A stretch of 64,000 bases of DNA from Gautieria morchelliformis (taxonomy: Eukaryota; Basidiomycota; Agaricomycetes; Gomphales; Gomphaceae), in the NCBI GenBank assembly GCA_015179125.1, contig WHVA01000421.1, positions 38,134 through 102,133 on the forward strand, in the 5' to 3' direction. A program made the position numbers and the translations under genes. Numbering within the stretch: position 1 is the first letter of the stretch; the number at the start of each line of letters is the position of its first letter. A model generated the notes under the pieces. That model did no database searches, had not been told where the DNA came from, and saw nothing but the letters and a program-made list of their open reading frames with translations. This document shows, one piece after another, positions 22,906-35,130 of this stretch.

Positions 22906-23470
22906 CGGTCGAAACAAACTCCTAACAAAATTTGACGCTAGACGGTCTTGTCCGACACCGAATCTAGCTGCAAGTGACTATGCAAAGGTCATTCATTTGT
23001 TCCAGGATATTGACCCGTATGCAATACACGACAGCAGTTCGCTAGGGGCTTGCTACGTCAAACCATTGTGTGTGGGTGTCACTGTCGAGGAAGCGGGAAA
23101 ACATTTCAACATTCTGCCGACGCCACTTTGCTTGTCACATTCGCTGTATCTGCTAAATATGTTATTTCAGGAGCTGTGGCGATGTCTTGTCATAGGTTGC
23201 CTCATCTGGTCATCCTGGAACATGGAAGCATGGATAAGAGGTTATTGAGAGGACACAGGCACGTTAGCGAGTCGCAAGCTAGAATTAATGACAAGGTGAA
23301 GCAAAACAAGGGACGCACGAGAAACGACACTAGGTGGCCTTCCTGCCATATTTATTGCCTACAGGGTGACCGTATGACCATTACACTGACACGCACCATA
23401 TTGGCAGGCAGGACATCGACAGTACACCGGACGTGACCCTCGCCTGGCCAACGGTCCATCGCGCACAACG
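22906..23470. other. No gene recognised
   Basis: Short open frames only; no known motif, terminal repeat or tail is seen. Confidence 0.5.
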
Positions 23471-23950
23471 GCCTGCGGAGGCCTGAATCGAAACCATCAG
23501 AACCAACGCGCCGGATTCTGCCTCGGCTATTGATAGGGACTCGTAGGCAGTGGAGATGGAATAGGGAGGTAAATTTCTGTAAGCGAGGTGTTCAGCATGG
23601 ACGAATAGTAATATATTTGGGCGTGGTGCAGTGAAACGAGAGGGCGTGATCGTGATCTAGGTGAGCGAGCTTCTGCGGCGTTGATTGCGGGATAATATTT
23701 AGTGAGCAACGATGAGCGCTGTAGCGAAGTGGTGACGTCTGACTGACCACGGTCACAAAGGGTGGCACTAAAGGTATTGGGACGGTGTTAGGGTATATTC
23801 GAGGGTGCGTATGTATTGCAGGGACGCCCAGGTACCTGGACGTGGGGGCTGGAACACCTCGAGCGCGGCGCGAGTTATGCAGCGTGTGTCCGTGTGGGTG
23901 CTGCGATGATACGCGGCGTGTTCGGTCTATTTATATACAAAACAACTCTT
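23471..23950. repeat. Unidentified repeat with module Y (TATA motif at 23934-23948)
   Basis: The left part (23480-23700) is a diverged inverted copy of 25790-26080. The right part ends with the shared GGTCTATTTATATAC motif preceded by a GTGGGTGCTGCGATGATACG-like stretch, also found at 45280-45320. The motif reads as a TATA box plus start region of a repeated promoter or LTR. Confidence 0.55.
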
Positions 23951-25789
23951 CTGTCGCCGTACCCGTATCTCGGTGGGACGGTCTTCTTGTCACGCTCAAC
24001 TCTGTCACAGGATCCCAGCGCCGTCACCAGTCACCACCAATCTTCTCTAAGTCTGCCTCTGTTAGTGCTTCTTACGTCCACTCCACTCCGCGATCTGCCT
24101 TTGCTGTCTGATCCTCAATGACCGAGTGAACATTTTGGGGGCTGGTTGCATTGCACGGGAGGGGTGGGTATGACTATGCCCGGCTGCGCCTTCCCACTCT
24201 TCCTTTCACCAGGAGGGCGCCGCCTTTTTATGCTCTAGACGATGAGTTTCCCTTGGTACTTGCAGTTGCTTCATGCTCGCAACATGCTCTCGCCATGCTT
24301 GCTGGTAAGTGTATCGAATACTGACCAGGGTCAGATATAACACCGATGCAGGTCTCATCACCCAATCATCACAGGTACCGGTAGTTCTCTCGTCGATTTC
24401 AGCAATGTCCCACCACGCTTGCGCGGCGGCCGCTGCCATGGGGCTCTCTTGAATTTATCGGCATCGGGGTCTTATCGTTCTCACAGAGTTGTTTGGGTCC
24501 CTTTCTGCAGAATATCAGTATTCTGCTCGGCCTGGCTGCTGGGTGTATTGTTGCGGGTGCAACTGGCTACATCGATGGTCTAGCATTAGGGCTGCGCCTG
24601 CGATTACCTTCCCGTCGTACGCCGCGTCTAATTACTGTAAATCTGGATCTACAAAGCTACCCTACGAAAACGACAAGGGTCCACACATTTAAGATTGTAG
24701 TCTATGCGCCTGCAATTCTCCCCAGTCACTGGTAGGCTCTTTTGTCTGACATCTTATTTACTCTCAAGTTTCTGCTGGACAGTGCTCGCTGTGTACTGTA
24801 AGTAAACTAGCAGCGTTAGCGCTGTGCAGATACATCGGGCCCACAGCAGGATGATTTCAGAGGGCGGGTACGCAGCGAGGGTGCGGGACCAATGCTACCG
24901 CGCTCGTCGCCCAGACCGTTGCCCTACGGTCTGATACGGAGGCGCCTCTCCAAGCGACTGTGTGCCTGGGTCAGCTGGGCGGTTCAGAGAGGAAGTAGCA
25001 GGTCTGACAAGGACGAGGAGAGACAGTGCGAGGACCTTAGATTCTAGGGGAATTTCTAAGTTGGAGCCCGAGTGGCGAGCTGCAAGACAAAGGAAGGGGA
25101 CCAGGAAGGATCCTGGCGGGTGCATCCCTTGGGGTGCGTTCTCACTAGTGTTACTCTTTGCGTTCCTGTTGTGTCTCTATCTCCCCATGGTCTCTTTTGC
25201 GTTTCCTTTGTGTCCCTCTTTGGGTTCTCTTTGCGATGTGTGTCTTATTCAGACGTTCCTTTGTCACGTCCAATTAGTGACGTGTGGGCAATGGCCGGTT
25301 GAGATGTGTTCCTTTGTGATACGTTCCTTCGTGAGTCTTGACGCACGTCTCCGAGTTCCGATATCCTCCGATACGTTGCGCGCCACTGGAACTTGTGCTG
25401 TAAGCGTGTGCTAATTTCATACTTTTAAATTTTGAACGATATTCTTCACTCAGCGTGATAATAAGCAGTCTAACAGCAGAGATCGGCGACACTTTGGGTC
25501 ACACAGCGGACATGTATGACGGACTGACCATCGATGCAATGCGGGTATATTTGTAGGGGGCTGTCTTCGGCGGGAATGATTTGCGGACAAGCTAAAGTCA
25601 TGGAGGGGACTGAGTGTCAGTGACTCTTAGGAGCTCGGTAGACAAGCGATGCCCAACAAGCTAAGCGGTAAGCAACCTTGTTCTGAGCCGGATGCAAGTC
25701 CCTATGGTCAACGCGCTGGATGCTTCAAGTAATGCGGGGTGAACGGACACTCGTCGACCACTGGTATGACATTATAGCACCATCGCGTG
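23951..25789. other. No gene recognised
   Basis: Several short frames, none with a recognisable domain. A minus-strand frame at 24206-24439 has an Ala-rich start and a hydrophobic stretch but no family match that I know. Confidence 0.45.
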
Positions 25790-26620
25790 CATCTTGGTCC
25801 CTTATCCTGCGACGCCCACCGCCTCAACATCGCTATTACTTACACTCTCTTCTCTACTCGACCAACGCACATCCACCACCATAGCGTATATGCCCTACGC
25901 ACGCCAATTAAGCTCAGTGTTTGCTTTCTCCCATCAATAGAATCCGTCCGGCTTTCTCGCGGCTCGTATGTCCCTCTCCCGCTGCCTCCAATTCCATCCA
26001 CCGCTTCGTAGTGCCTATCAACAGGAGATGCAGAATCCGTCGCATTGGGACGCGAGCATGTGATGGCTTCGATCCAGAAGTCAGCAGAGCGTACCTGCCT
26101 GCCCGTATGGTGGGTGTCTGTCGATGTCTGTCACGGAAGGTCAGCACCGTGAACGTTCTTTGTATACCATCGTCACTATCCCTCACACATCCAGGCACAG
26201 GTAGGTTCACTTCAGGATACCGATCCTTACATAATTCACCGGTGCGTAATGCGCTGCCGAGACCGGCGAATAGAAAAATGGTTGGATTCGAAGATCGGAG
26301 CAAGCGCTTCTGGCCGTTGATCGACAGGGTTGGCTTGGCAGCTTCGGAGCTTCTGCTTCCTAAGCTGATGTTTGACGTGAATCACGCCTAAATGGACATA
26401 GTATCAATGCATCTCATCCCCGATCGATCACTTCGATCACGATCCTTCGGTTGTGGCGCTTGGGACGGCTGTGTATATAAATAGACCGATCTCGCACGTT
26501 AGATTACATAAAGCACCTCGTCCCTTTCTCTCCGCGCCCGGGAGTCTGGCGGCGAATGCGGGTGCCTGGCACGCACGGGCCACACGACGTCACCCCACGA
26601 AGAGCGCTTCCCCGCTGGAT
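25790..26620 (-). repeat. Unidentified repeat: module Y, module Z and a shared body
   Basis: On the minus strand the order is module Y (26620-26465, TATA motif complement at 26473-26487), module Z (26450-26200, matching 45340-45680) and a body (26080-25790) shared with 23480-23700. GCACCCGCATTCGCCGCCAG in Y is identical at about 47026. On the + strand 25921-26391 is open and ends with ANRKMVGFEDRSKR, similar to a frame in the 45.6 kb copy. Possibly a non-autonomous LTR element. Confidence 0.55.
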
Positions 26621-27320
26621 CAACGCGACGCTTCTGAGGCCGCGTATAATATTTGTAGTAGTACACCTCATCTGCTTTGTTCTGTGGCCCACCAAGCTGA
26701 TATACGTGGGAGTGTTCTTTTTGTTAAGTAAACGTACGAACTTGGAGGGCCCTACTTCGATCTGGCATATGTCCCAACGTCAGTATTCAGGATACGGCGC
26801 GTCGATCCTACAGACAGCGTGAGATGTCAGATCGCCATCCTGTTCTCAGTGCTCAGGAAGATGTTCTGACGTACTCGATCACATCAAATACAGATTCCTC
26901 GATCACTGGAGGACCCTTACTGCCAAGGTGGTCCCGTTGGGGAAATTGGAGTCTGAGGCATGATTCCCTACAGCGGTGTACTTCGTCATGCTGTTACCCC
27001 ATACCGGTGACGGATTTGGGTACCTGCAGCTGCGCCGCCACACTGTTCATATAAACTCCAGCGTATTGGTGCCCATTCACACGAACACCAATGCGCTGAG
27101 AAGCACGAAGTGGACGTACATACAGACAAACTGCCGTTCCCGCCTTCTTGGACCACAGGACCATGTAACATTGCTTTTGTGCACGCCAACAAACATAGCC
27201 GTTAGCATTGCAGCGAGGGTACATCAACAACGGTCAAGATACAAAGCCAAGAGCAGACAAAGATACGGTCAAGAAACAATCAAGAAAAAGCCCAAAACAA
27301 GAAAGAGACTGAGACTAAGA
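26621..27320. other. No gene recognised
   Basis: No known coding motif. From about 27220 the sequence becomes A-rich with GACAAAGA/AAGAAAC-type simple repeats. Confidence 0.5.
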
Positions 27321-27640
27321 CAGAAAACACTGAAACAGTACAGGACACTTGACTTTACATCAGAAAACAATATCAGAAGTGCAGATAAGATACTTCACTG
27401 CCGCACTGAACCAATTTGAAACAGAATGAAGCCTATATCCTCCACATAGACCTCGCTCCAGCGTCCGAAGCTCGCCGACCCAGACGAATAATAACATTGA
27501 CGTAGCGCACTGAATCACGTTTCTGAACGAAATCGCAAAGCAGCTCACCAATAAGTAAATCCGCGCCATACAAGAAAGTTAATGTTATAGGTTCATCGAC
27601 CCCTCCCTCGCTTGCCACCAGTGGTCTCTAAGTTGTGTGG
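27321..27640 (-). repeat. 3' tail of the duplicated unit (inverted copy)
   Basis: Reverse complement of 4823-5126 with moderate divergence. The match ends at AACACTGAAACAG (about 27321), mirroring the 5126 edge. Confidence 0.75.
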
Positions 27641-30319
27641 TTCGCTTCAAGACGGAAATATCGGCTATGGCGACCTCTACTGAACGATGCGTGACTCAAG
27701 TGCAGTGAGTTGCGCGGAGGGTAATGAATAGGATAGATGGGAAGGGGTGGGGGTGGGAAGCTGTAAGGAGTGTTCATCTCGAGACCCGCCAGCAACACCA
27801 TTAATCAGAGATATAGGGCTGGCTGAGAAGAGTCACATCACTAAGTCAGATTCCATCGTTGTCGGGTAGATGAGACCGATAATACCTTTGTCTGTGTGGG
27901 TGTGCTTGGGGTTTTGACCAGATAAAGCATCTATGGATCCAGTGCGCTCGCCTACCGATAAGAAAGTGTCAGCTTATATCCCACTGCGACTACAGTGGAA
28001 TATAAGCTGACACGTTTCCCTCAACAGGAGGTTCCGATGTGCCAGCCTGACATCTATGGATCCAGTGTGCTCACCTACCGATAAGAAATGTGTCAGCTTA
28101 TATTCCACTGCGACTACAGTGGAATATAAGCTGACACGTTTCCCTCGACAGGAGGTTCCGATGTGCCAGCCTGTGGCATTGCCAAATCGTCACCTTCCAG
28201 GTGGAGGTAGCCATCAGTATCAGCCGTTCTCGCAAGCGGCGTGGGAGCTCGGCTGTCAGCCGTGGGAAATTCTGGAGGCGATTTGGACCATGCTGTGGCA
28301 TAGAAGTAGACGACGGGCCGTCGGGACCAGGTCTAAGGAAAGCAAATTCCCTTGCGTCCTCCTCAGGGTCATGATCAAGACGACGACGCTTTCTCAACGG
28401 TTTGGTCACACGATGGAAAGCTGCAAGCTCAGCCCCTTCGTTCTGTTGCTTGGTGCCATCTCCATTGATGCTGACGTCAGGGGTATCCAGAAGACCGCGA
28501 GTCCGTTTACTGAGTGTAAGCTGCGATGGCAAAGGATAAGGAAGCTCAGAGGAATCAATAACTTTGGCCCTGGCAAAATCACACCAGTTAGTAATGCCCG
28601 CCGGGTGGTAGCGGAAACAACTCACGGAGCAGCCACGACAGACCCCACAACGGCTTCCATGTCAGCATCCACTTTGGAATTCTTCCTTCTCTTCCCACGG
28701 AGGACAACCCTGACTATTGAATGTTGCTTAGCGTCCTCTTCATAGTACAGATCAAGCCGAGGCCGCTTTTCAAGGGCCTAGTCACGCAATGGATAGCCGC
28801 GAGCTCAGCCCCCTCGTGCTGTTGCTGGCCATCTTCGGTGACGTTGATGTCGGGGGTCTCCACAGGACCACGTGTGCGCTTTCCAAGCGTAGGCTGGGAT
28901 GGTGAGGGATTGGGGAGCTTGGAGGGATTGATGCGTTTGGCTCTAGCAAAAGCACGACAGTTAGCAATGGCCGCCGAGTGGTAGCGGAAATGACTCATGG
29001 AGCAGTTATGCCAGACCCCACAGCTTCCGTGTTTGCATCCATTTGCCATCCTTTCCATAGCCCACTCGTGTCGCTGTCTTTGGGAGGATGACTAATCACG
29101 CTGGACATAGATGGGTCGTGGGCTTCCTCGGGATTATGCAGCATCGTCTCCAGTTCAGTGACAAGATCCTTCAAACTGCCATTCTCCACCTCCAGCTCTT
29201 TCGCTTGGATTTCCAGGCGAGCCACTCGAGCCTTCAAGACGCTGTACCTCGTCCTGAAGCACGGAAATATCGGCTATGGCGACCTCTATTGTGGATATGT
29301 GGGGAGTCATGTTTGGCTCCTTGAGCTGAATGATACGTGACTCAAGTGCAGCGAGTTGCGCGAAAGATAACGAGTAGGACGGATGGGAAGGGGTGGGGGC
29401 GGGAACCTGTAAGCGTTGCGCCAGCAACACCATTAATCGGAGAGATAGGGCGGGCTCAGAGGAGTCGCGTCACTAAGTCAGATTCCATTGTGGTCGGTTA
29501 GAGGAGATTGATAATACCTTTGCCGGTGTTGGTTGGCTTGGGGTTCTGACCCGACAAAACACCAACGGATCCAACGCCCTCGTCTACCGATAAGAAAACC
29601 GTCAGCTTACGTCGAGGTAGAGCTTGCCGTCATCGTACCTTCTTCTTCTTGTATGGTCGGTTCTTGCAGCATGGCACTGACCTTAGTCTTGCATCTAGTT
29701 GATTACCTTGGTCACATGTCTGGCCCCACTGCCACCCACAAGGACCGCTCGACCTTTTCCAATACGGGCCTGAATATCCTTGGCCTTCCTGCGGGTTGTA
29801 TGAGCAGAACACGGTGCATCGGTAGCAGATTCTGCATTGGTGTTTGGCTCAGATGGCTGGAGAACCGCTTTGTTGGTGGAGACCTCAGACGCCTTGGACA
29901 TCTGAACAGAGCTGACACGGCCCTGGTGGAAAGGACGTTCCTCACCCACTTCATGCTGCGTCTGAGCGGGTATCCTCGCAGCCTCCCCACAAGGGCCGTG
30001 ATGAGACAATGCCTCGTACAAGGATAACACGATAAGCTTACTTGACAAGGTCACACAGTGCATTTATCATCTTATCGGTTCTCATGTTTGCCTTGATATT
30101 GTTTTCCTAGAAGGAACATCACGGGCTAGGACGATGATCATTTGGCCAAGACAAATCGACGTCTACCTTGCATAGTTTCTGGATATCAATCCGCGACAAT
30201 GACTTGAGGTTCTCTTGGTCAGGTATTTGATACATTGCAGTAGCTGGTGGGCCGTTGATGGTAAGAGATGGTAGAAGGATTCGACTAGCTAGCGTTTCGA
30301 TGTGTCTCTTGTTCGACAC
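27641..30319 (-). pseudogene. SAP-type nuclear coiled-coil protein, copy B (more complete)
   Basis: Start ATG at 30319. Exon 1 (30319-30167) ends SRIDIQKLCK. A 60-nt intron is followed by exon 2 (30106-30042, ENNIKANMRTDKM), together a SAP/LEM-like helix-loop-helix; exon 3 follows from about 29974 (RKAKDIQARIGKGRAVL, GGSGARHVTK). Then come EPTIQEEE and the SGQNPK exon (about 29560), a 45-nt intron with CTAAC, the coiled coil (29440-29160), and two C-terminal blocks each with PTLGKRTRG (about 28890, 28540), the second followed by RKRRRLD. Below a double palindrome (27966-28137) lies a partial repeat of the SGQNPK and start-of-coiled-coil part (27940-27641). A 25-nt gap at 29706-29682 is too short for an intron and frames break, so it is probably not functional. 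SAP domains bind DNA; the role is inferred as nuclear. Confidence 0.7.
27928..28171. repeat. Tandem duplication (about 124 bp) with two palindromes
   Basis: CATCTATGGATCCAGTG starts each unit (27928 and 28051). Each unit contains a hairpin with 21-bp arms and a CGACTA loop (27966-28013; 28090-28137). The hairpin matches the one at 4381-4434. Only the inverted copy has two. Confidence 0.88.
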
Positions 30320-30471
30320 GGTGGAGCGTTGTGATGGTGGTGGTTAAAGCTAAGAGTAGAAACAAACGCGAACAGTCACGTGACTTCTGATATATTGTTG
30401 AAACTCCGCTGGCATCGGTTACATTGAAGACATGATTGGCTCCTCATAAAATGTTTTTTTTGGCGCGTATT

Positions 30472-30507
30472 CACCGCGTTTTAGGGGTTCGTACTCGTGG
30501 TGGGAAT
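30472..30507 (+). repeat. Left terminal inverted repeat
   Basis: Starts CACCGCGTTTTAGGGGTT and continues to GGAAT; pairs with 33412-33447 with three mismatches. Preceded by ATT. Confidence 0.85.
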
Positions 30508-31239
30508 TCTCACGAGTAGGTGAGATCTAGCGGGGTTATAGTGGGTGCTCGGGCTGTGATCAGTCGGGGTACTCGGATCATGAATATGGCGTGCCTTGCG
30601 TTCAGTTTAGATACCTTCATAGATGTTAGTCCTCGTTCGTAGGTCCAAAAATATAGGTATTCAGCATCATAACATGTGAGCTCATCACAGCCTGACCGAC
30701 CCGCCTCCTCTGAGCACAAGTTTTTATGAACTTGTCAAATTGTGCCCGCGCATATCGTGTATTTGCGATGCTATTACCTACATCCATGTTTAAGCCTTGC
30801 AAGTAGTCCTAATCTGACTATACTTGAGCCCCTCGAAACCAGGCAGATGGGTGGAGATAAAAGTAGTTTCATTACTCTAATAGGTAGCACCTCAACGCGA
30901 TGCGTCATAGCTACATCGCGTCCACACCGCCCCATAGAATTTTCTTTTCTACCTTAAGAGCCATTCCACTGCCTTCCCCGCACCCTGAAAACATGTGGGC
31001 TGTTCACCACGACCCGAGCGACCCATATCCGAACCCACCGCCAACTCTGACGAATTCAAAGTTGCGTAAGAAGTGGCATGTGATGGCTCTTGAGACTCAA
31101 GAAGCATTATGGCAGGAAGTTGAGGGTTCAACAACTGAACCAGAGAGGTACAACATGAGCATAACCGCCTGATCCTGGACAAAACTGCAGATTTAGCAGT
31201 CGCTGAGATCAACGTGAGCCATGTGTACACGTGGTCTTG

Positions 31240-32770
31240 GGCTGTGTAACAACGCACATATAGTCAACAGACCGAGTCCGAGAAACATGATGACATGGCA
31301 CTTACACGGGCCCAAGTACCACCTCGTGCACGGCGTGTGCTGCTTCGCGCCGCGCGACCCTGTGGTGGAGGCGCTGAGGAGGGCGAGTGGGAGCGCGTGG
31401 AAAGGCGGTGGATGTGTGCAGTGGACGGGGACGTCGATAGGGGAGAGCGGGAGGGGCAGGGAGGAGAAGAAATGCTGCGAGAGGCGGTATAAGAATTTTA
31501 ACGGACTGCGCGAGTGGAATTTGAACGGCCTGCAACCACGACTGCTTCCCGCACAAGCAGCAGCAGCCCGCGGCCCCTGTGCTGTCCGCGCTGTCGCCGT
31601 GGGCACATGCACCGGAATCACCTGGTAAGGCAGGGCTCCTGCAACTCTGATTGTGCATCCACAACCCAGCTCTGGACAGCCGCCTTCTCTCGTGCGTCTA
31701 GGCCCCGGTACACATCCCGCTGTGCAAACGGCACTGAACTCTTGTCCTTTCACGTGTATCAGCAACTATGACAGAACCATCAGAAAGTATGTACCTTGGG
31801 CAGTGAGGCAGGGTGTGAATAGTCGAATGAGTATTTCAAGAGCGGGAGGAGATGGGGTTACAGGAAATGCACCGGATAACGCGACGAAAGGTGTGTTACC
31901 GCGCCAGTTAAGCTGTGCGCAGAGGGATGCAAGGTCTGTAGAGGAGGGCACTGAAGCGTTAAGACGGCGTGTCCATGCACAGCTGGACACCCTAAGGACG
32001 TGTCCGATTAAGCGATGAGCACAAGCGGCCTGCGGCAGAAGACGTACCTGTAACAAGTGGCACTCTTCTGCAAATAGTCTGAAGGAGTCTTCCAGCACAG
32101 CCTGATTCTGGGTATACGCATCCCTTGTCAGTCTCATGGAATTTTTCCATATGGGTAGTCAAGTGAACTCACCGTGTCATACGTGGAACCTCTCGACACC
32201 CTGTGGCCATCCGGCTTCGCGCTCCCACTCTGCAGGGTCCGGGATGCGGTGGAGACCGCGAGGATGGTAAAACATGTGTGAATAGTCGGACCAAAAGCGA
32301 ATGGAGGAAGTGATATCAGGGACAGAATCGTGCTCGCCTTCGTCCATTTCACGTCTAAGTCATCTTCATCCTCTTCATCCTCCCCAGCGTCAAGGCGGGC
32401 GTGATATGAGCTCTGCGGGATGGGGTCCTGGAGATGCTCCGAAACAGGCCCTGTCCTGAGGTTTTCTAGGTTGGAAATGAAGAGCGAATGTCAAAAATGG
32501 AGCTGACCACTTCGAATCGACCGGAGCATCTTCTTCACCAACATTGAGAGCATTGATATGGGATAAAGAGCCAAATTTGCCTATATGGCGTTTGAGATGG
32601 TTAAGACATACTTATATGCACTGTTGGATTTACTCTTGTAATCGATCAAGAGGAGGCGAGGACAGAAGGTCGTGGAGCCTGGGGGACGTCGGTATCAGTA
32701 AGAATGGCGTGGTAGTGGCTGACATACATCTGGCGCAAGACCCTCTCTGAATGACACGTTGGACCCGGCG
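31240..32770 (-). pseudogene. DML1: DML1/Misato-like tubulin-related protein, decayed cargo gene
   Basis: Minus-strand exons read in order: NVSFREGLAPD (about 32765-32725); TFCPRLLLIDYK, then an intron with GTAAAT donor, then SKFGSLSHINALN (about 32680-32499); SSIRFWSDYSHMFYHPRGL with IPDPAEWE (about 32300-32200); EDSFRLFAEECHLLQ (about 32095-32050); SLCAQLNWRGNTPFVALSG (about 31920); and PLAQSVKILIPPL with PRPLHTSTAF (about 31510-31380). These follow the order of the Misato segment II domain and C-terminus. DML1 is a tubulin/FtsZ-like protein needed for mitochondrial inheritance. The N-terminal exon with the GTPase-like start is not found, and stops and shifts occur near 32340 and 31990-31950, so it is a truncated pseudogene. 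The splice signal between TFCPR and SKFG is intact. Confidence 0.75.
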
Positions 32771-33411
32771 GTGCACATGCACATGGCCCCGCACATTCAC
32801 GCGCCCGCGCCCTTCCCTGTGCCGTCGCCGCTCTCGCTGTTCCCCCGCGCACCGTGGTTCGTGAGGTGTGGTGTGTGCGGCTGTGGGGCACGAAAAGCAA
32901 AAGCAGACATGTCCATGACCGTGATGTGCCCGCCCAGTGCTACTGTCCCACACGGGGCGAACGCATCACGGTCATGGTGGTGGTGGTGAGAGAGGAGAAC
33001 GAGTGTACTCTAATTACATAATGTCGGGATCCGAAAGGACTTCAGAGAATTCTGCTAGTACTAGTAGTGACTAATATATTGTTAAGTTGCTGCTCTCCAA
33101 AATTTTCCAAGTTCAGCCCGGGAATGAGCAATCATATGCCCTTGCATGTGTTGCCGCGTGGCCACACATGGCCGAAGTCTGATCGGGATCAAGCGTTGGA
33201 CTGATTTAGCCGTACTATGACAGAATCCGACAACCGACGATGTGGGGTTACCCGGGGTACTCGTGATCCTATGTTGAAGATTGAGGACATGGGGTTGCAG
33301 AAGATTGAACCCAGCCCCAGGTATTTAGACGTCCCAGCCCAACATCATCGTAGATCATGAGTACCCACTAATGTCTAGGAGTTGGCGCTTCTATATCAGA
33401 CTAGCCTACGT

Positions 33412-33447
33412 ATTCCGACCACGATTACCAACCCCTAAAACGCGGTG
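33412..33447 (-). repeat. Right terminal inverted repeat
   Basis: Reverse complement of the left repeat; ends CTAAAACGCGGTG at 33447, followed by ATT. Confidence 0.85.
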
Positions 33448-34481
33448 ATTGTCCACTCTCTTTTTCTCAATTTTCAACATACAACTAGGAGGCACAGCAG
33501 CAAGTTGTGGATGTGCACTGCTAATTTTCATTTCGGCCCCATTACAGTAAAACGTAAACCGGATTAGCTTTTGCTAGCTATCGTCTTGGTTCCCTCCAGA
33601 AAGTGAGTGAGTACAAGTTCACACTGTGAAATAATGATCCTCCTGTGACACACTGATACTTTCGGGGAGTGCTCCTAATAATGTACCATTTGGTATGGCC
33701 ATGGTTTTTCTTTCGAGGACTGGTCCAGTATAGTGAACAACGAACAAACATGCACCCACCTAACGGGACTTGCCTTTGATCCCCCACGGTCGGCCGAATT
33801 TCCGCGCTTTCAGGTACAATTAATCTTAGGGATCAAATTTACCTGGAAGCCTGTTTCTTTCCTTTGTGAACCCGGCAATCTCCACTTACGCGATACTTCT
33901 ACATTTCTGCCGGCACTGTGACTCCAATCGCTATCAGCGCCACGGTTTCAATCCACAGTGTAACGATGTGTTAGCGTTAAGAGTGTCCTTATTGAAGGTT
34001 TATTGGTTTGATTTATAGTCGGACGGCTTCGTCACCAACATCCTGCCCTTTCCTTTCGGACAACGAGCTATGAAAGTCCGCCCCTTTTGCCAAAAATTCA
34101 AACCATGCTGTATCCTCGTGTTGTCCAAGTTGCGCAGGTCGCGGCCCACCCCCACGCGAACGTGGGCCAGAGGAACCACAGGTGGGGAAGCACTCATTAG
34201 AACCCATTGAGCATTGGAATCTCATTAATCTGCATTTATCTGAGTAGAATACTTGAGCGTGACATGTAGGGGCGTTTGTCCTGGTAGATGTTTGATGTTC
34301 GTGTAGCGGACACAATAGGTGATATGCGTCCGGTCTTGCGCCCAGTAAAGTCATGTTCATGGATTGCGGCCTTCATCTCGCCTCGTCTCGCCGCCGATCC
34401 TCGGCATCAGGTGATTATTTCAACAGTCAATTGCAAAGTACGTGTCTGTGTGCCATGCAAGGTGAGCCTTCTATTGTTGGC
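33448..34481. other. No gene recognised
   Basis: Only short frames without known motifs. Confidence 0.5.
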
Positions 34482-34548
34482 CTGATGCGTACTCGCTTGG
34501 AGTTTCGCCCACAATTCCGTGCACTGTTTCCACACCACATGTTGATCT
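34482..34548 (-). repeat. Orphan segment, partner of 2653-2725
   Basis: On the minus strand it reads TGTGGTGTGGAAACAGTGCA and onward, almost identical to 2653-2725. Flanks differ on both sides, so the unit seems to end with the segment. Confidence 0.6.
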
Positions 34549-35130
34549 ATCTATGCTCAGAACCTTGACGCTCTAGTAATACTCCACTTGAGACGATGAT
34601 AGTACTGTAGCTATCGATTCTTGATCCACTTGCATTGAACAGACATCGCAACCTCGGAGCTTATCTTGAAGCGCATACGATTCAACATCATTTTTTCACT
34701 TCAGATGGTCACAACGCACTTCTTCGTTGACAGCGGTAGCGTAATCTTAATATAGGTTGCTGTCGGTGTTTCCGGTCCCCAGCAATATCGTTACGCGTCC
34801 GTCATATATACCTAGATTAATTATCCCAAATAGCTGTAGCTACTGTGGGCCCATGATATCGACTGTACTCTCTCAATGCACAGGACACTAAGCAATACGG
34901 ACCACCAGTACTTCCTGAGCGCATGTCCCTCTGTGCGATTGGCAAGACGCCGTGGAGCCTTATTATGCATCAGCCGCACTTACGCTTATCAGAGTCTGGG
35001 AAATCGTGAATTAGCCAGCAGATTGGCACAACCGGCAAAATAAAGCGGCGAACGTAAACACGCCGCATAGGAATGGGACTGACCTCAGAATTACAGACAC
35101 TGGGCAGGAAGCGTCGCGTGGGATGGTGAA
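34549..35130. other. No gene recognised
   Basis: No motif, repeat boundary or credible frame seen. Confidence 0.5.

Larger units (their letters stand above)
30472..33447. mobile_element. TIR-bounded element with 3-bp target duplication (CACTA-like), carrying a DML1 gene
   Basis: 2,976 bp with terminal inverted repeats of 36 bp (30472-30507 and 33412-33447, 33 of 36 positions pairing), each beginning CACCGCGTTTTAGGGGTT. ATT stands directly outside both ends (30469-30471 and 33448-33450). Subterminal copies of TACTCGTG/GTACTCGTGATC occur in both orientations (30491, 30511, 33258, 33353), as in CACTA/EnSpm elements. No transposase is visible; inside is a decayed DML1/Misato gene. A CAC start and 3-bp duplication suggest CACTA-like, non-autonomous. 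The superfamily is inference. Confidence 0.72.

Noticed and set aside
25921-26391. 156-codon plus-strand frame as a host gene
   Set aside because: It lies in a repeated module and only partly matches the frame in the other copy; no domain. Kept as repeat only.
31221-31628. Plus-strand frame across the DML1 region
   Set aside because: Shadow of the minus-strand DML1 C-terminal exon, which explains the sequence better.
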